A DNA stretch of 64,000 nucleotides. Origin: Hydnum rufescens UP504 (taxonomy: Eukaryota > Basidiomycota > Agaricomycetes > Cantharellales > Hydnaceae). Every line of letters starts with the position of its first letter. Positions within the stretch are counted from its first letter, which is position 1. Shown here in pieces: positions 35,469 through 47,793 of the stretch. A program made the translations under genes and the position numbers. The notes under the pieces are model-generated. The model was given only the letters and a program-made list of their open reading frames with translations. It did no database searches and was not told the DNA's origin. The stretch is taken from assembly GCA_014904985.1 (NCBI GenBank), contig MU129104.1:1-64000 (forward strand). Reading direction: 5' to 3'.

Positions 35469-37465
35469 ATGACCGATGCTGGTGAAGGGAAGCAGTCCGG
35501 ACAAGATTTCAGTGAATGGAATCTGGAACCAGGCGCAGAGTATCGCTTCGAGCTGGAACAGGCGTCTCTCTGGCCATAAAAGTGAGTCCAGGGCAGAGGA
35601 CGTACAGTACTTATGTAGAAACTCATTCTCTGCCAACAGTTAGTGCCAGGGCGAAGCAGAAATATTTGGCGCAGAACTAGCGCTAGGTCGTACCTATCTA
35701 TTTGGCGCGGAATGCAAGGCTGCCGTGTTCACCTGGCACGGTTGTACGCTAGAGATGAGTTAACCCGAACCATGCCGCTCCACTGGGCTGGAATTTACTT
35801 GGAACGATCTGCTCACGTCACTGGAAAGCCGTCAACCGAATACTTCTCAGACGAGACACCGATGGTCCCCTATGTCAATATGCATTTAGCACTTGAACAG
35901 ATGCGTGTATTGGCTAACCGAGCCGCCAGAGGCTCCCCCGAGCCTCCTCCCCATCATGAGAGCGATCCACGTCCCCCACGAGTGTTAATAATTGGTCCTG
36001 AAAACTCTGGAAAAACTTCCGCCTGCAAAATCCTCGTCAATTATGCCGTTCGCTCCCCGGGAAAGTGGACGCCAATGCTCGTGAACCTCGATACCAACGA
36101 CGTGAGTCATCGTTACGCTCTTCCTGGAGCCTCCCTAATCCCCCCTACCAGGGCGGTCACACTGTTCCCGGAACCCTTTCTGCAACATCCGTCAGCTCAC
36201 CTCTTCTTGCTTCGTCTCCAGCAAGTACGCTTGGGTCCACGGCCACTTCCGCTCCAACAGCATTATCTTCTTCAGCTCTTATGCCTCTCATCTACTGGTT
36301 TGGCTTCGCACAGCCAAAGAAAAGCCCGATATTAATGGAACGGCGTATGCTAGAGTTAGCTGAACAGGTCAGTCAACGGCAGAAATTGGACCCTCTAGGT
36401 AACAGCTGTCACCCTCCTGTATCGTAAAAATATCTTGAGAACCGCCGTGATTTTTCCTAAGGACACGCTTCCGGAGTGATCATCGATTCCTCAGCCAGCT
36501 TTGCGTCGGCCGCACCGTTTGGTGGTTCAGGTGATCAAAAGTATCCGCTAGTGAAGTCTGCAGTTGATACTTTTGGCGGTATGTATTCAGATTATCTGTC
36601 ACCGAGATGATTTGGTAACAAATCTTGGCCAGTGAATATAATCGTCGTTGTTGGGCACGAAAAGTTACATGTTGAGATGCAACGCTTGTTTGGCACCTAC
36701 ACTTCTGCAAATCCTAGCATCACCATCGTCAAGATTCCTAAGTCGGGAGGAGTATGTGATTCTTGTCACCCCTTGCTTTCTTGTCTTGACTGTGATCGCG
36801 CAGGTTGTGGAAATTGACCACGCCTATCGTGAACGACTTCATGCCCACCAATTGAGGACCTACTTCTACGGTACTCCACTCTTCCTCCCAAAGAATATGA
36901 CAGAGGCATCGGCCAATCTTGGGGGGGAGGCGTCAACAGAATTAACACTTTCCCCATATTCATCTGTTCTCGGTTTTGATGACATCCTAATCTATCGAAT
37001 CGGTGGTGGTAAGAGTGTTCTGTTATTTGTCTGGTTTCCACGGGACAATGGTCCTATTCCTATTTAGAGAGTCTGGCCCCATCTTCCGCCCTCCCGATCG
37101 GTGCCGCACCTATTATATCAGAGACCAAGCCCGTCCGAGTGGATCCTGCTATTCCAGGGTCCGGTCTCATGAATAGCCTCCTTGCTGTTCTTACCCCGAT
37201 ACCACCTCGCGCAGCATCGATCGGCAGTGGTGCCACTATGCCGGAACCATCAGATGAAGAAATTCTTCATCGAGATGTGGCAGGATTTTTACTTGTGTGC
37301 GTGCTCTTTTGACTCATCCTCACCCTCTTTCTCGCTACTGATCACATTTAGTGTAGCAACGCGATCGACATTCCGAATCGAAAAATGACCATCCTGGCCC
37401 CGTCACCTGGTTCTCTTGTGGGACGCATTGCCGTGACAGGATCGTTTGAGTGGCAGGATCAATAA
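35469..37465 (+). CDS. CLP1: mRNA cleavage and polyadenylation factor CLP1
   Basis: CLP1 is a nuclear P-loop protein of cleavage factor IA that bridges 3'-end processing factors and, in some lineages, has polynucleotide kinase activity. Visible parts are an N-terminal beta domain ([45 protein letters not shown]), Walker [20 protein letters not shown], and VNLDTND. Then come [33 protein letters not shown] and the C-terminal domain ending [10 protein letters not shown]-terminal intron lies at about 37297-37355. The first exon has a one-base contraction near 35561 (before GVSLAIK) and an apparent extra base near 35653, together giving a stop. The expected protein is otherwise complete, so sequencing error is favoured. 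The junction near 35757-35828 is not resolved. Confidence 0.94.
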
Positions 37466-37574
37466 GGGTGGTCGGTAGCAAGGGTAAATATGTTAAGGGT
37501 ACAATAATGGGACAAAATAATCAAATTACTCTAAGCTTGGTACTGGGAGTGGGGAAGCTAGAAAAGAGCAAAGC

Positions 37575-38849
37575 CTAGAACAACGCATGGAAAATCTCCT
37601 CGGTCTGCTGGAAGGTGGGTTTGAGTTCCCGCTCGAAATCTTTCAAGAGATCGTTCGCGCGGCTGCCAATGACTTCGTGAAGATCCTTCCATACGCCTTC
37701 TAGCAGCCCGTACATCAAGATGCGAGCAGATATTACGAGATTATGCTGCAACGGTGCCACCAACTGGCCAATGTGGGGATGTGACAGTAGAGATGATTCG
37801 GACGCAGAGCTAGGGGATGGTGTGCTCTTGAGTTGCTCGAGAAACACAGCAGCTTCTTGGACCCATTGCTCGTGCTGCGAAGAAAACATTCAGAAGATGA
37901 ATGTAAAAGAAGGAATTTCGGCGTACTTTTATAATCCTGCTCTCCAAGTCTCGATTCAACCCTTCCAATTCAGAATTACGGAGCCGCCTCCTCGCGACCT
38001 CATTTTCCAAGAGAGAAACTTCTTCTCGACTCTCTAGTTGAAATTGCTCCATAGTCTTCGAAAGTCTTTCCTCCACATTTTCTTCCTGGAATAAAGGAAC
38101 TGGAGGCGGAAGATTACGCAGCCTTCGCGCATGCTTATCAAATGCACCACGGAGACCTTCCTCCATTTCGTCGAGTTCGACGGCGATGAGATGGGACACA
38201 TCAGCGTCAATATCTTGTATTCTATCCTGCAGACTGGAAACAGTCGGTCTGGATCTTGGTGTTTGCAATGGCGAGGAACTCGAAGCACCCGAGGGTATTA
38301 AGATTCGCAAAGAGGGATTGAGTCGGCGACGTTTGGCAGATGAACCCTGTGAGTCTGTATCCACTGCAGATGCCTCAAGGCCCCCAGGGATGTCATGTAC
38401 CGCAGGCTTCAAGGAGTCGACTTTGACTTGAATGCCAGAGACTTGCTCCCTTGCCCAGTCCCAATCAGCTTCGTTAGCTGAGATAGGATTTTCAGTGAGG
38501 CCAGGGAATAGAATATCGTGAACTGGCTCGACATCCGTAGCACCCTTGAGGTAGTCCATGCGAACGCGTTGTTGCGCCTCAAGAGCGGTAAGCAGTCTTT
38601 CGTTGGAATCGATCTTCTCGGAGAGGATATCCTGAACCACAAGCCCGTAATGGTGGCGGGAATTGGGCAAGAGTCGAATGACTCTGGATGCCCTGGATTT
38701 CGCTAGGATACTGTCGGAGGAAGTCTTGACTGAATGAAGTAGGAGGAGTTCTGCGAGACACCTGACGTAAAACTAAGCATGGAGGTTACGAACAGAGGGG
38801 TGAAAAGTACACACTGAATATCAGAGCATTTGTAAACATTTTGGGACAT
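37575..38849 (-). CDS. Coiled-coil nuclear protein, function unknown
   Basis: I do not recognise this protein. The start MSQNVYKCSDI at 38849 joins through two small introns to SVKTSSDSILAKSRASRV and a long exon. It has a helical N-terminal part, a basic KRRRLNPS segment resembling a nuclear localisation signal, a Ser/Pro-rich linker, and a predicted coiled coil (LSKTMEQFQLESREEVSLLE and following, Arg/Glu/Leu-rich). A final exon rich in aliphatic residues ends EEIFHALF. The length is about 390 residues. The architecture would suit a chromosome or kinetochore scaffold, but that is only an impression. It is convergent with CLP1, with 110 bp between stop codons. Confidence 0.75.
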
Positions 38850-39053
38850 TTCGAAATTCTGAAGATCTGAATGGGTGCCAATGTGTTAAACCATCGGGAT
38901 CACTGCGGAAAGCGCAGATATCAGAATCAAACCTGAGGGTGCATTTCTTTGCACAGACATTGGACAACCTAGGATCGAATTTCTGGTCGTTCCCTGGATA
39001 GAACCTCGGATTTTGCCGACGACTTCCACGCCCCACGACTACCTGGACCAAAC

Positions 39054-40221
39054 ATGGATTTTTGCACTAGAACATTCCTTTCCATTCTCAAGGCTGGACC
39101 TATTCCTCGACATATAGCTTTCGTAATGGATGGTAATCGTCGATACGCTCGTAAACGCTACAGTCCTGTACGGGCTGGCCACAAAGCCGGCTTTCAAACT
39201 CTGAAAAAAGTAACCGTGGTTTATTATTATATCACTGATAATCATAGTACCCCAACTTCCTCCTCCACATGATATGTAGGTACTCGAATTGTGTCTGAAC
39301 CTTGATGTGAAATGTGTCACTGTTTATTCGTTCTCTATTGAGAACTTCAAACGATCCAAAGAGGAGGTTGATGCAATCATGGAGCTCGCCAAGGATGGGC
39401 TTCTTGAGCTCTGCCGACATGAGTGAGCCTTTTCTCTGCCAGTTTATTAGCTGTCGCTCAACTGATATCTATTCATTCCCTTGAAATGCAGCCACCTGCT
39501 TGCGAAGTATGGCGTACGCCTTAAGATTATCGGGAGAAAGAACCTTCTGCCCCCCGATTTACAGGAAATTATACGAACCTCAGAGCAATTAACGCAAAAC
39601 AACCATCGGTACGGAATTGTAAACCTCCAATACTACACGGGGCCAAATATTTCCTCGTCGCTTACTTGAACCTCATAGAGCACTTCTCAATGTGTGCATG
39701 CCGTACACCGCCCGCGATGAAATCGCATCATCCGTCCAAGCAACCATTGAGCTTCACCAGAATGGCGATATTCCATTCGAGTGCGTCTTTTTTTTTCCGC
39801 ATTTTCCGCCTCCCATACGGTCTATCTATTACGACTATCCTCAATACCTATGCTCAACTGTTTTCCGAAGAGATATAAGCGAAAATGAGATTGCCGCTCA
39901 CCTTGGGACGGCTCTGTCCGGCAGTCCACGTCTTGATATGATGATTCGGACGAGTGGGGTGAAGCGACTAAGTGACTTTCTTCTCTGGCAGGTTCGTACT
40001 CGCCCTTCTCATATTAGCCAAAACGATACCCCCTCAATTCACTCCGCTTTATGCTGAGGCCATTGATTTTCCAGACATGCGTCGATACCCAAATATACTT
40101 CACCCCGACATACTGGCCTGATTTTGGCTTGTGGGAGTTTGGCAAAATAATCCTCGATTACCAACGGAAGGTGTGGTCAGAGTCCGGGAAGCCATGCGCC
40201 GTGACAGCCGGGCGATGTTGA
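39054..40221 (+). CDS. RER2: Cis-prenyltransferase (dehydrodolichyl diphosphate synthase)
   Basis: This enzyme condenses isopentenyl diphosphate units onto farnesyl diphosphate in cis to make the dolichol precursor for glycosylation at the ER. Hallmarks of the UPP synthase family are [15 protein letters not shown] with the catalytic Asp near residue 27, [35 protein letters not shown], and the C-terminal signature [18 protein letters not shown] followed by an intron and [19 protein letters not shown]. Introns interrupt the frame several times. The end at 40219-40221 lacks the RxG tail motif typical of two-subunit catalytic partners. The symbol RER2 versus SRT1 cannot be decided from sequence alone. 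Confidence 0.93.
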
Positions 40222-40569
40222 AATCATTTTAGAGGTATGACGTGGTTTGCAGTGCCCGGTTGTTTTTCGCGCCCTTGATACACCGGAGTTTCGGAACATA
40301 GGACTTGTATGTATACTCATAATTACCGGAGTTAATGTTTGCCTGGAACCTGAGACGCGGTTGATCATGGGCCGAAGATTGTTTTTGCTCGAACTGTTCG
40401 AAGGTGGGCGTTTAAAGATCTACAGAGGAAACCGATTGTACAAAGCCAAATCGTGTATTGAGAAGTACAACAAAAAGCTTGGGGTATACAGAATCCAACG
40501 ATGTAGAGATGGAATAATGAAATTGAAAAACGAGAAACTCAAGGCATGCGCGCTCAAAAATACGTGGGT

Positions 40570-43500
40570 TCATTCCACAACTTCAAATCGACTCCTCTTA
40601 GCAGGGGGAGGACCCATTTCTTCCTCTCGGCTCCTCTTAAATCCTGGTCCACCAGCGAGGCCCATATCAGGTATCATGTCGGTCCCCATACCGCCGACGG
40701 CAGCCTCGTCTCCCATGCCAGCATCGAAGTCCATCCCATCTAGGGCGTCGCCCGTCATGCCCAACAGATTCTGCAGCATAGTGGGGTACTGCTCGACGGA
40801 AAGACCTAGACCGACTAAAGGATTAATCTGACCCATCTGGTGGTCATGCATTTCCGCAGAGGATATATGTGAAAAGTTCGTCGTCGTAACGGACATGGTG
40901 GAAGTTGATCCACCACTACCGGGCCCGTTGATACCATTGGGCCCACCCCTGTCACCTGGATTCTGGCCCGCACCTGTGGTTGGTGGGAGAGCTGAAGCAG
41001 CCGATACTGGGGAAGATGGAGTGGATACAGGAAGGGTGAGGGCAGAGGAAAGCGAATTATCGCTTTCACCGAGAGACCGAGGAATACGTGTGGTCATTCG
41101 ACGGATCTGCTTCAAGTGCATAAGGTGTTTCTAAAGAAGGGATTATAGAATGTCACCCAGAGGTGAGTCTAACAGGAACAAAGTAGTCGGTGTACCTCAA
41201 GAATCCCCATCAATCCAGCACGGGTAAAGGGCTTTGGCAAAATATCATTCATTCCTGTATAACACAGGGTGAGCGATGATAGATGCGGCGCAGCAGATTC
41301 CATTCACCGTTGGAGATGTAGGTCAATATTTCGCTCGGTTTGGAATTACTGGTCATAGAGATGATAGGCGTCATATGATCAAACTTGCGAATCAAATTCG
41401 TAGCTGATATCCCATCCAGTTTGGGCATCACGATATCCTGCTTAAGTCCATGAGTACATCTGCTTGGAAATTTCTTCCCCACAGTAACGATGCAAATAGA
41501 AAGTAGAACACACCATCAGAACCAGATCGTACTTCTCCAAATTCATCTTGTTAACAGCCCCGACGCCATCAACTGCAACATCAATAGTGCAGCCCGAGAC
41601 CTGCAGGAACTTGCTCGAAAGGCGTCGGCTGACGATATCATCCTCCACCAACAGAACGCGCGGAGGGACGGCCCAACCGGGGACGAATGTAGATCGGCGG
41701 ACGCGAATACGTTGTCTCGCTGCAGCAGCAGCAGAGCCCGGTGTCATAGGTGGGGACTGACTAAGGGACCGGCGGGGGACTGCGGGAGGTGGAGGGGGTT
41801 GAATGGGGTATGTCTCGTCGAGCGTAACGAGTTGGCGCGGATCCGTAGCACTCAATGACGGAGGGGATGCAGGAGTACGCATGGGAGGTGATTGCACCCG
41901 TTGGAGAGAATTTGCGTTATTGCCTGGCAGATGATTGGGAGCATATTGCCAATGAGGCTCTCCAGAATTGGGATCCCCAACGATTGGATTCGATGGTGGG
42001 TCGCCGAACGGTCGAGGAACGAGGTGACCGACGGTAAGGACCGATAGGCCAGCATGGACATCTGCATCCGTCCCACTCATGTCCAAGGCACGTCCAGGGT
42101 GATATTCCGCAAGGGAGGGATCACCATACGGATGGACATATGAGGTGCGTTGCGAGGGGGTATCCACCCCCACCACGCTACTGCCGGAAGACGGCCCAGC
42201 GGAAGCAGGCTGGCTCAAGCCAGGAGTGGAAAACCTCGCGTTGGCATTACCATTCATGTCGAATGACGCGGTCGTGCGTAGGCTCGAGATTTCGCTCACA
42301 GGCTGCATCGCATCATCTGGCGATATGCCGACAAACCCAGTTTGTGGCTCATTGACAGACAAATTCACACCTGCCTCGCGATCACGCCCATTAGTCATCG
42401 ATAGTTGTGGAACTACAGGTGCAAAAGTCATCCCAGCGACTTGGGCTCGTTTAGACATTTCGTTCATCTTCTCGAGAGACTCTCGTGCGAGATCTTGTTC
42501 GGTGTAGGAAGACATGAGCATTTTCTGCGCTTCCTCCGTTAGAACGAAGGGTGAGGCGAATCCATACTGATCGGCTTGTTGCTGGGTTTGCGGATCGCCT
42601 GGGGGCATTCCCTTAGCTGGCCACAGACCGTCCTAAAGCAATAAGCGAAATAATCAGAACGAAAGGCTTGTTACTTGTACACACATTGCTGTCCGCCAAC
42701 GAAGTATCCGAGTAAATGTTGCAATGCTCCATCCTGTTGGGTCAAATTTCTCTGGAGCTCCATCATATTGCCCAGGACACCATCGTGTCTACGCTGCAGA
42801 TCTTCGTTGGCTCGGCGCTGATCCTCGTACCTGCGGTGTAATTCGTCGAATTTAGCCTCTAGCGATGCCATTCGGTGGGCAAAGGTATCACGAAGTTCTA
42901 TAATCTGCGCTTGAAGGAGCGGGTTCGAGCTCCCGAGCGGGGCAAGCTCGGGAGATGTCGGGAGAGGCTGGGTTGTGGACAATGAGGGCAAAACCGTCCT
43001 TGAAGACTCGGCAGGCGCAGAGACTGAGAGACCCAATGCCACGGGCGATGGGCTAGGTTTGGCCCCAGTCATTGTGCTGCCCGATTTCCGCGTTGTTGGC
43101 ACCTTACGCTTGATGTTTTCCAGCGCCTCTCGATTGTTTGCCTGAAAATCCGGGTGGCGAAACGTCCAGCTCTGAAGAGGAGGCTCTGAGAGTATAAACC
43201 AGTTACACGAAGAAAGCTGCATACCTGCTCATGGCCTCCATCTTCGTTGCTTTTTATTTTATGAAAATCATATTTGTTTAGTTGGCGAACGAAGGATGCA
43301 AAGTTTGAATGCTTGAACATGCGAGGTAAAATGGACTTGGTGAATTCAGTCATGTCCTTTACGACAAAATTGTCGCCTCCTGGGCCCCAAGAGACCACGT
43401 CCTCATCGGTATTATCTTCGAGCATCCTGATGGTCCCTAATCCTCAGGATCGCATCAACTGATATATCGAGCGCAGACACCTACTTGAATAATTTCTTTA

Positions 43501-43948
43501 CGAAATCACTGGTCGGTGGCAGCCCGTCATCGAGATCGCGATCAGCCAACGGTCTTTTGTCTTTTGCTGGGAGAGGAAGAGACGGCCGTGGGGGAGAGGA
43601 CTCCTCATGCTTGGGGAATGGCTGGCGGGTCTGCTTGGCCTTTGCTTCCTGTCGAACAGAAGGCTGGCGAGCACCGGAAGTTGGCGGCCTGGACGAGACT
43701 GATGGCAATTGGGGGAGCTGGGGATTCCACTGATTCTGGGAAGATTGGGTACCAGTGTGGCCCATGACTGGCTGCGGCTGGTGCGGCTGCAAATACGAGC
43801 CACTGAGAGGTGGGGGGAATTGAGAGGGTTCCGGGGCATACGGGCGGTCAGTGTATCCCCGTGGATAAGAGGACAGACGGGAGGGTGGGGGAAGATGGAT
43901 GCCCTGGCGGTGTTGCTGTTGCCGATTGAGATGGGTGTTTCCATCCAT
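40570..43948 (-). CDS. SKN7: SKN7-type HSF-domain response regulator
   Basis: This is a transcription factor receiving phosphoryl groups from a multistep phosphorelay, acting in oxidative and cell-wall or osmotic stress. It has a Gln/Pro-rich leader (start MDGNTHLNRQQQ at 43948), an HSF-type DNA-binding domain (FTKSILPRMFKHSNFASFVR, LNKYDFHKI), and a coiled coil (LEAKFDELHRRYEDQRRANE). A long Ser/Pro-rich linker follows, then a receiver domain: acidic pair in RVLLVEDDIVSRR, phospho-acceptor Asp in YDLVLM-DIVMPKLDG split by an intron, SMTSNSKP, and the conserved Lys in DILPKPFTRAG. A basic C-terminal tail ends AKRSRFEVVE. All receiver key residues are present. The ~880-residue length and order fit basidiomycete SKN7/PRR1 proteins. 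Confidence 0.94.
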
Positions 43949-44314
43949 CCTAAATGATGAAAACTGAATCCCTTTCCCGAGTCTGGGTCGTCCTACGTTC
44001 CAGGCCTCAATATCGGCGACAGCCGGCCATAGTCCCTAAGTAATTCAAAATCCACCCCTTGGCGCCCCGCCGCCCTCAGAGCTGGTCTCTAGTTGTCCGC
44101 CAGATTGCTGTATATGGATATTAGCTCAGTGTCTCACCGACGGGAGATCACTGAACTGTCTCTTTCGTTCATTGATCCGTACTCCCACGCCCATAACCCT
44201 CGCTTCATTGGAACTTCGCAGCCATACACAGCAGTGGAAACGTCAAATATACCATGTATATGTGGGAACAGAATACATCTCTGATCTGCGCTGGGGCCAG
44301 ACTCTAACTCTCGG
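43949..44314. other. Divergent intergenic region SKN7/HEM14
   Basis: A 366 bp spacer between two start codons on opposite strands. It is presumably promoter sequence for both, and no specific binding site is distinctive. Confidence 0.5.
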
Positions 44315-46099
44315 ATGCAAAAGCCCACGTTGCCGCAGCTGCCTTATACACGCGCTGCGAAGTCGACTCGTTCTGTGAATTCCCTGACAAACAGACTACA
44401 ACGTGGATCCAAGGACGCAAGAGTCAATATGCCTCCACATACCGTTGTAGTATTGGGCGGAGGCATCTCTGGGCTTTCTGTCGCGTTCTATCTTGCCCGT
44501 ACTCTCCCCTTATCGTCCAGAGTGCTCCTGCTTGAACGGTCAGAAAGAGTAGGGGGATACATTCGCAGTCCTGCCTTGGCCGGGGATGCTGCGCAGCTTC
44601 ATCCTCGCGTAACTCTCGAGGCAGGCCCTCGCACGTTGCGTCCAAATAGCACCGCTGTTTTGGAACTCGTACGCGCCGTCTTGTTAACACCCAACGCAAA
44701 CCGTGCATGACTTGTGCCCTCTGTAGATTAATGTTCTAGGACTTGAGTCCAGTCTGATTACAGTAACAAAAACTGATCCTGCAGCCAAAGCACGATATAT
44801 GTACATGCCTCCACTGACACTACTCCCTTCCTCTCTTGCTTCGTTATTGGCATCCCCTCTTAATTCCTCTCTTCGACCCCTTCTCCCGGCTATTTTCCGC
44901 GAGATTACAGCCCGTTCCAACAGGCCCTCGGAGGTACACGACGAGTCTGTGCATGCCTTTATAGCACGACGTTTTGGCGAAAATTTCGCGAGGCAATTCC
45001 TTTCGACAATAATTCACGGCGTGTATGCGGCAGACTCCCGCAGGCTCTCCATTCGTGCTGCATTTCCTTCTATGTGGGAGGCCGAAGAGGTTGGTAATGG
45101 TAGCATTTTGTGGGGCTTCATTAAGCAAGCAATCAGAGGAGAGTCGGGTCCAGCTGCGGACGCCCCAACCTATGATCTTGGGAGCATTGAAAGCAAGATG
45201 CGTGGAGTTAGTATCTTCACATTTCAAGGTGGCATGGAAACACTGGCGCGATCGCTATATGACTGGCTCCTCACCCGCCCGAACGTCGAAGTGCGCCTTG
45301 GCGTCGATATCACATCCATTGAGCCTGTAGAAAACGGTATCAAGGTGAATTTCCTCGTAGACTCATATTTCGCCTCGTGCATATCCCCCCCTTTCAGGTG
45401 GAAACGTCGACTGGGTCGCTCCCTTTTCTTCCCGAACGTGTGATATCCACTATCCCACTCCCCATACTCGAGCCGCTTATCCCTACATCGCATAAACTGC
45501 CTCATTTAACCCACAACAGTGCCTCGAGTGTCACTGTCATCAATTTCGTCTTCCCACCAACACCAAAACCAATCCATCCCACAGGCTTCGGATACCTCAT
45601 CCCCAGACCTATAGCCGATTACCCCAAAGAGGCTCCTGAGGGGACTGACATGTCATATGCCCTCCTTGGCACCGTCTTTGACGACGCCATTCCTACTACA
45701 CCTCTTGAATCTGTGTCCGTGGAACCTTCTGATTCCTCGTCCTCCCTTCAACCTTCCCGTCTCACTTGTATGTTAGGGGGTCCTTATCCCCTCCCAAGCC
45801 CTCTGCCTCCCCTTGAGGATATTGTACCCCCTCTTCTCCGGACGCTTGCCTCGCATCTGGGAATCGCACCTACTGACATTCCAGAACCCTTGCACGTGGC
45901 TATACATGAACAGAAAGACTGCATTCCCACCTATGATGTGGGACATGTAGAGCGTATGCGTGAGCTGTCGGTCGCTTTGGGAGACGGTGGTGCGTGGAGG
46001 GGTCGAATGGATGTCATTGGCACAGGAGTTGGGGGCATTAGTGTGGGTGACTCTGTGAAGGCGGCAAGGGAGACAGCGCTAAAACTATCGCAGAAGTGA
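44315..46099 (+). CDS. HEM14: Protoporphyrinogen oxidase (haem biosynthesis)
   Basis: The enzyme oxidises protoporphyrinogen IX to protoporphyrin IX using FAD on the inner mitochondrial membrane. The start at 44315 gives an Arg-rich leader consistent with mitochondrial import. The FAD dinucleotide-binding motif VVVLGGGISGLSVAFYLA and GGYIRS follow at residue ~42 onward. Later landmarks are EAGPRTLRPNS, SVHAFIARRFGENFARQFL, HGVYAADSRRLSIRAAFPSM, FTFQGGMETLARSL, and the C-terminal FAD part IGTGVGGISVGDSVKAAR. Two introns, at about 44664-44727 and 45345-45398, restore a continuous frame. It is intact as read, at ~540 residues. Confidence 0.95.
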
Positions 46100-46363
46100 G
46101 ACTGCATGTTTTTGAGGGTGGAGGATTATCCATTTAGCATCAATCGTGGGTGAAAAGCGCTGACTGGTGTTTGGGTTAGGTCATGGAGGTTGCAAGTATG
46201 ATACCCTAGTTTGCTTGATTCAGCCACGCTGCAAGGCTCTATCCCACTGTCTTGGATCTGGAAGATATTCACAGCCGCGCGCATACCCCGGGAAAAGTTA
46301 GAATAAATCCAGGCTTGGAATCTCGCCTCATCAGGAACAAGCATCCGGTATATAGGGCAGAAT

Positions 46364-46964
46364 GTGGGCGATTCCATCGCAGCTACCGTCGTAGATCAGG
46401 AGTTGCTTTGGATGTCAGATAGCCACTCTCTGGACGTCTTGGATACTCGATCAAGAGTTCGATTGGATCTCCCTACTGAACTGGCCATGCCACTCTTTCT
46501 TCCTCAGCGCCATCCGTGGGCCTTGTGCAGGACCGAGACCAGCAGACCTGACGTCAGGGAAAGCCACCAAGTGTTTCCTGGGTACGGTGATTATTGCGTG
46601 GTGAGAATTAGAACAAAGACAGGGCCGTTGATGACCTGTGTATTCTGTCCATTGACCATTAAATAATGCGGTTGTACCTTGCAGTCTTGAGTGTAAGCGG
46701 CTCCGATCGCTTAACATCACGGCACCTCCAGACCGTCCTCTAGATGACATGTTGCATACATATACGCTCTTATGCTTTATTGAGGCCAACAGTGGCCAGG
46801 ATTATCATAATGGTTGCTGTGGCGTAAAGATTCACATCGATCTGCCTGCTTCAGTGGGTGCGCCTCGCAATCTCCACACGCCCATTTGGGATTCGATATT
46901 TGTCCAGACGACTGAGACTGTATTCCTGAATCGATCATTCAAACAGCCCCATCTACCGATCTGA
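46364..46964 (+). CDS. Small two-exon gene, function unknown
   Basis: The frame from ATG at 46364 (MGDSIAATVVDQELLW) is open to a GTACGG donor near 46579. Joining to the TTGCAG acceptor at about 46685 restores phase and continues as LECKRLRSLNITAPPDRPLD to a stop at 46962-46964, about 165 residues. I recognise no domain. The support is only the compatible splice phase and protein-like composition, so this could be a chance structure in a gene-poor stretch. Confidence 0.35.
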
Positions 46965-47793
46965 GGCTATTCTAATTAACCTTGGAATACGGAAGTATGG
47001 ATGATCTGAAATCGCCAGACTTTGGGGACGTGATTAAGCCTGGAATATTATTTATCGATTCAGGACTCAGCGTCAGAATTAACTGATTCTAGTGGTGAAT
47101 CCTGGTCGAACCTAGCCTCGCTTGTACGTGAAATCCTCCAGGCCCAATTGTAGGACCTACATTCATTCCGGGAGAGATTCCAGGGGTTTCGAGCCAGGGT
47201 GCTGCATCTAGTTTCGAAACCTAACTGCACTCCCAAAAATCTGAGGATGGAACCCGGCCTTCTTTCTTGAGAACCTGCCTAGGATTTCCCGACGTTGTCA
47301 GGCAATTTTAAATGCTAAAATTTCTGCGTATCGGTGAGTAGTGGACACTCCAGAATGATTTTCGTTGCATTCTACCGCATTGTGGCTACATTTTAAGGTC
47401 AAGTACACGCGCGGCGCTCATCTAGGTGTATTTCAGACCCTTTCCCACATTTCCAGAATAGAAGTCCACGAGGTCCCTGTCAGACTCCCACTCTAAGTGG
47501 GGAGGCCAAGGTCGTGTGTGAGGCGAAAAGGAAAGCGCGAAGCACGAAGCACACAGTAATTTCATATACGTACGATCTTGTAAGCCGAAGCCCCTATATG
47601 TACAGTATGTCTTCCCCGCAATCCCAATGGACAATTCTGAAGAAATGACGTCTCTAACATAAATGGACAATGCGATGAAAAAGCCGTGAAGAATCGAGCA
47701 GCCCGCCGATGGCTCATCCTGCGTGTGTTGAACACCAATTTTTCAAAGAGAAACAAACGAGCGAGTATCCGAGGCTGAGGGTCTAGTTTTGAG
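46965..47793. other. Intergenic, no gene recognised
   Basis: This sequence has many in-frame stops and no domain similarity. It contains the 3' flank of the membrane-protein gene on the opposite strand. Confidence 0.4.
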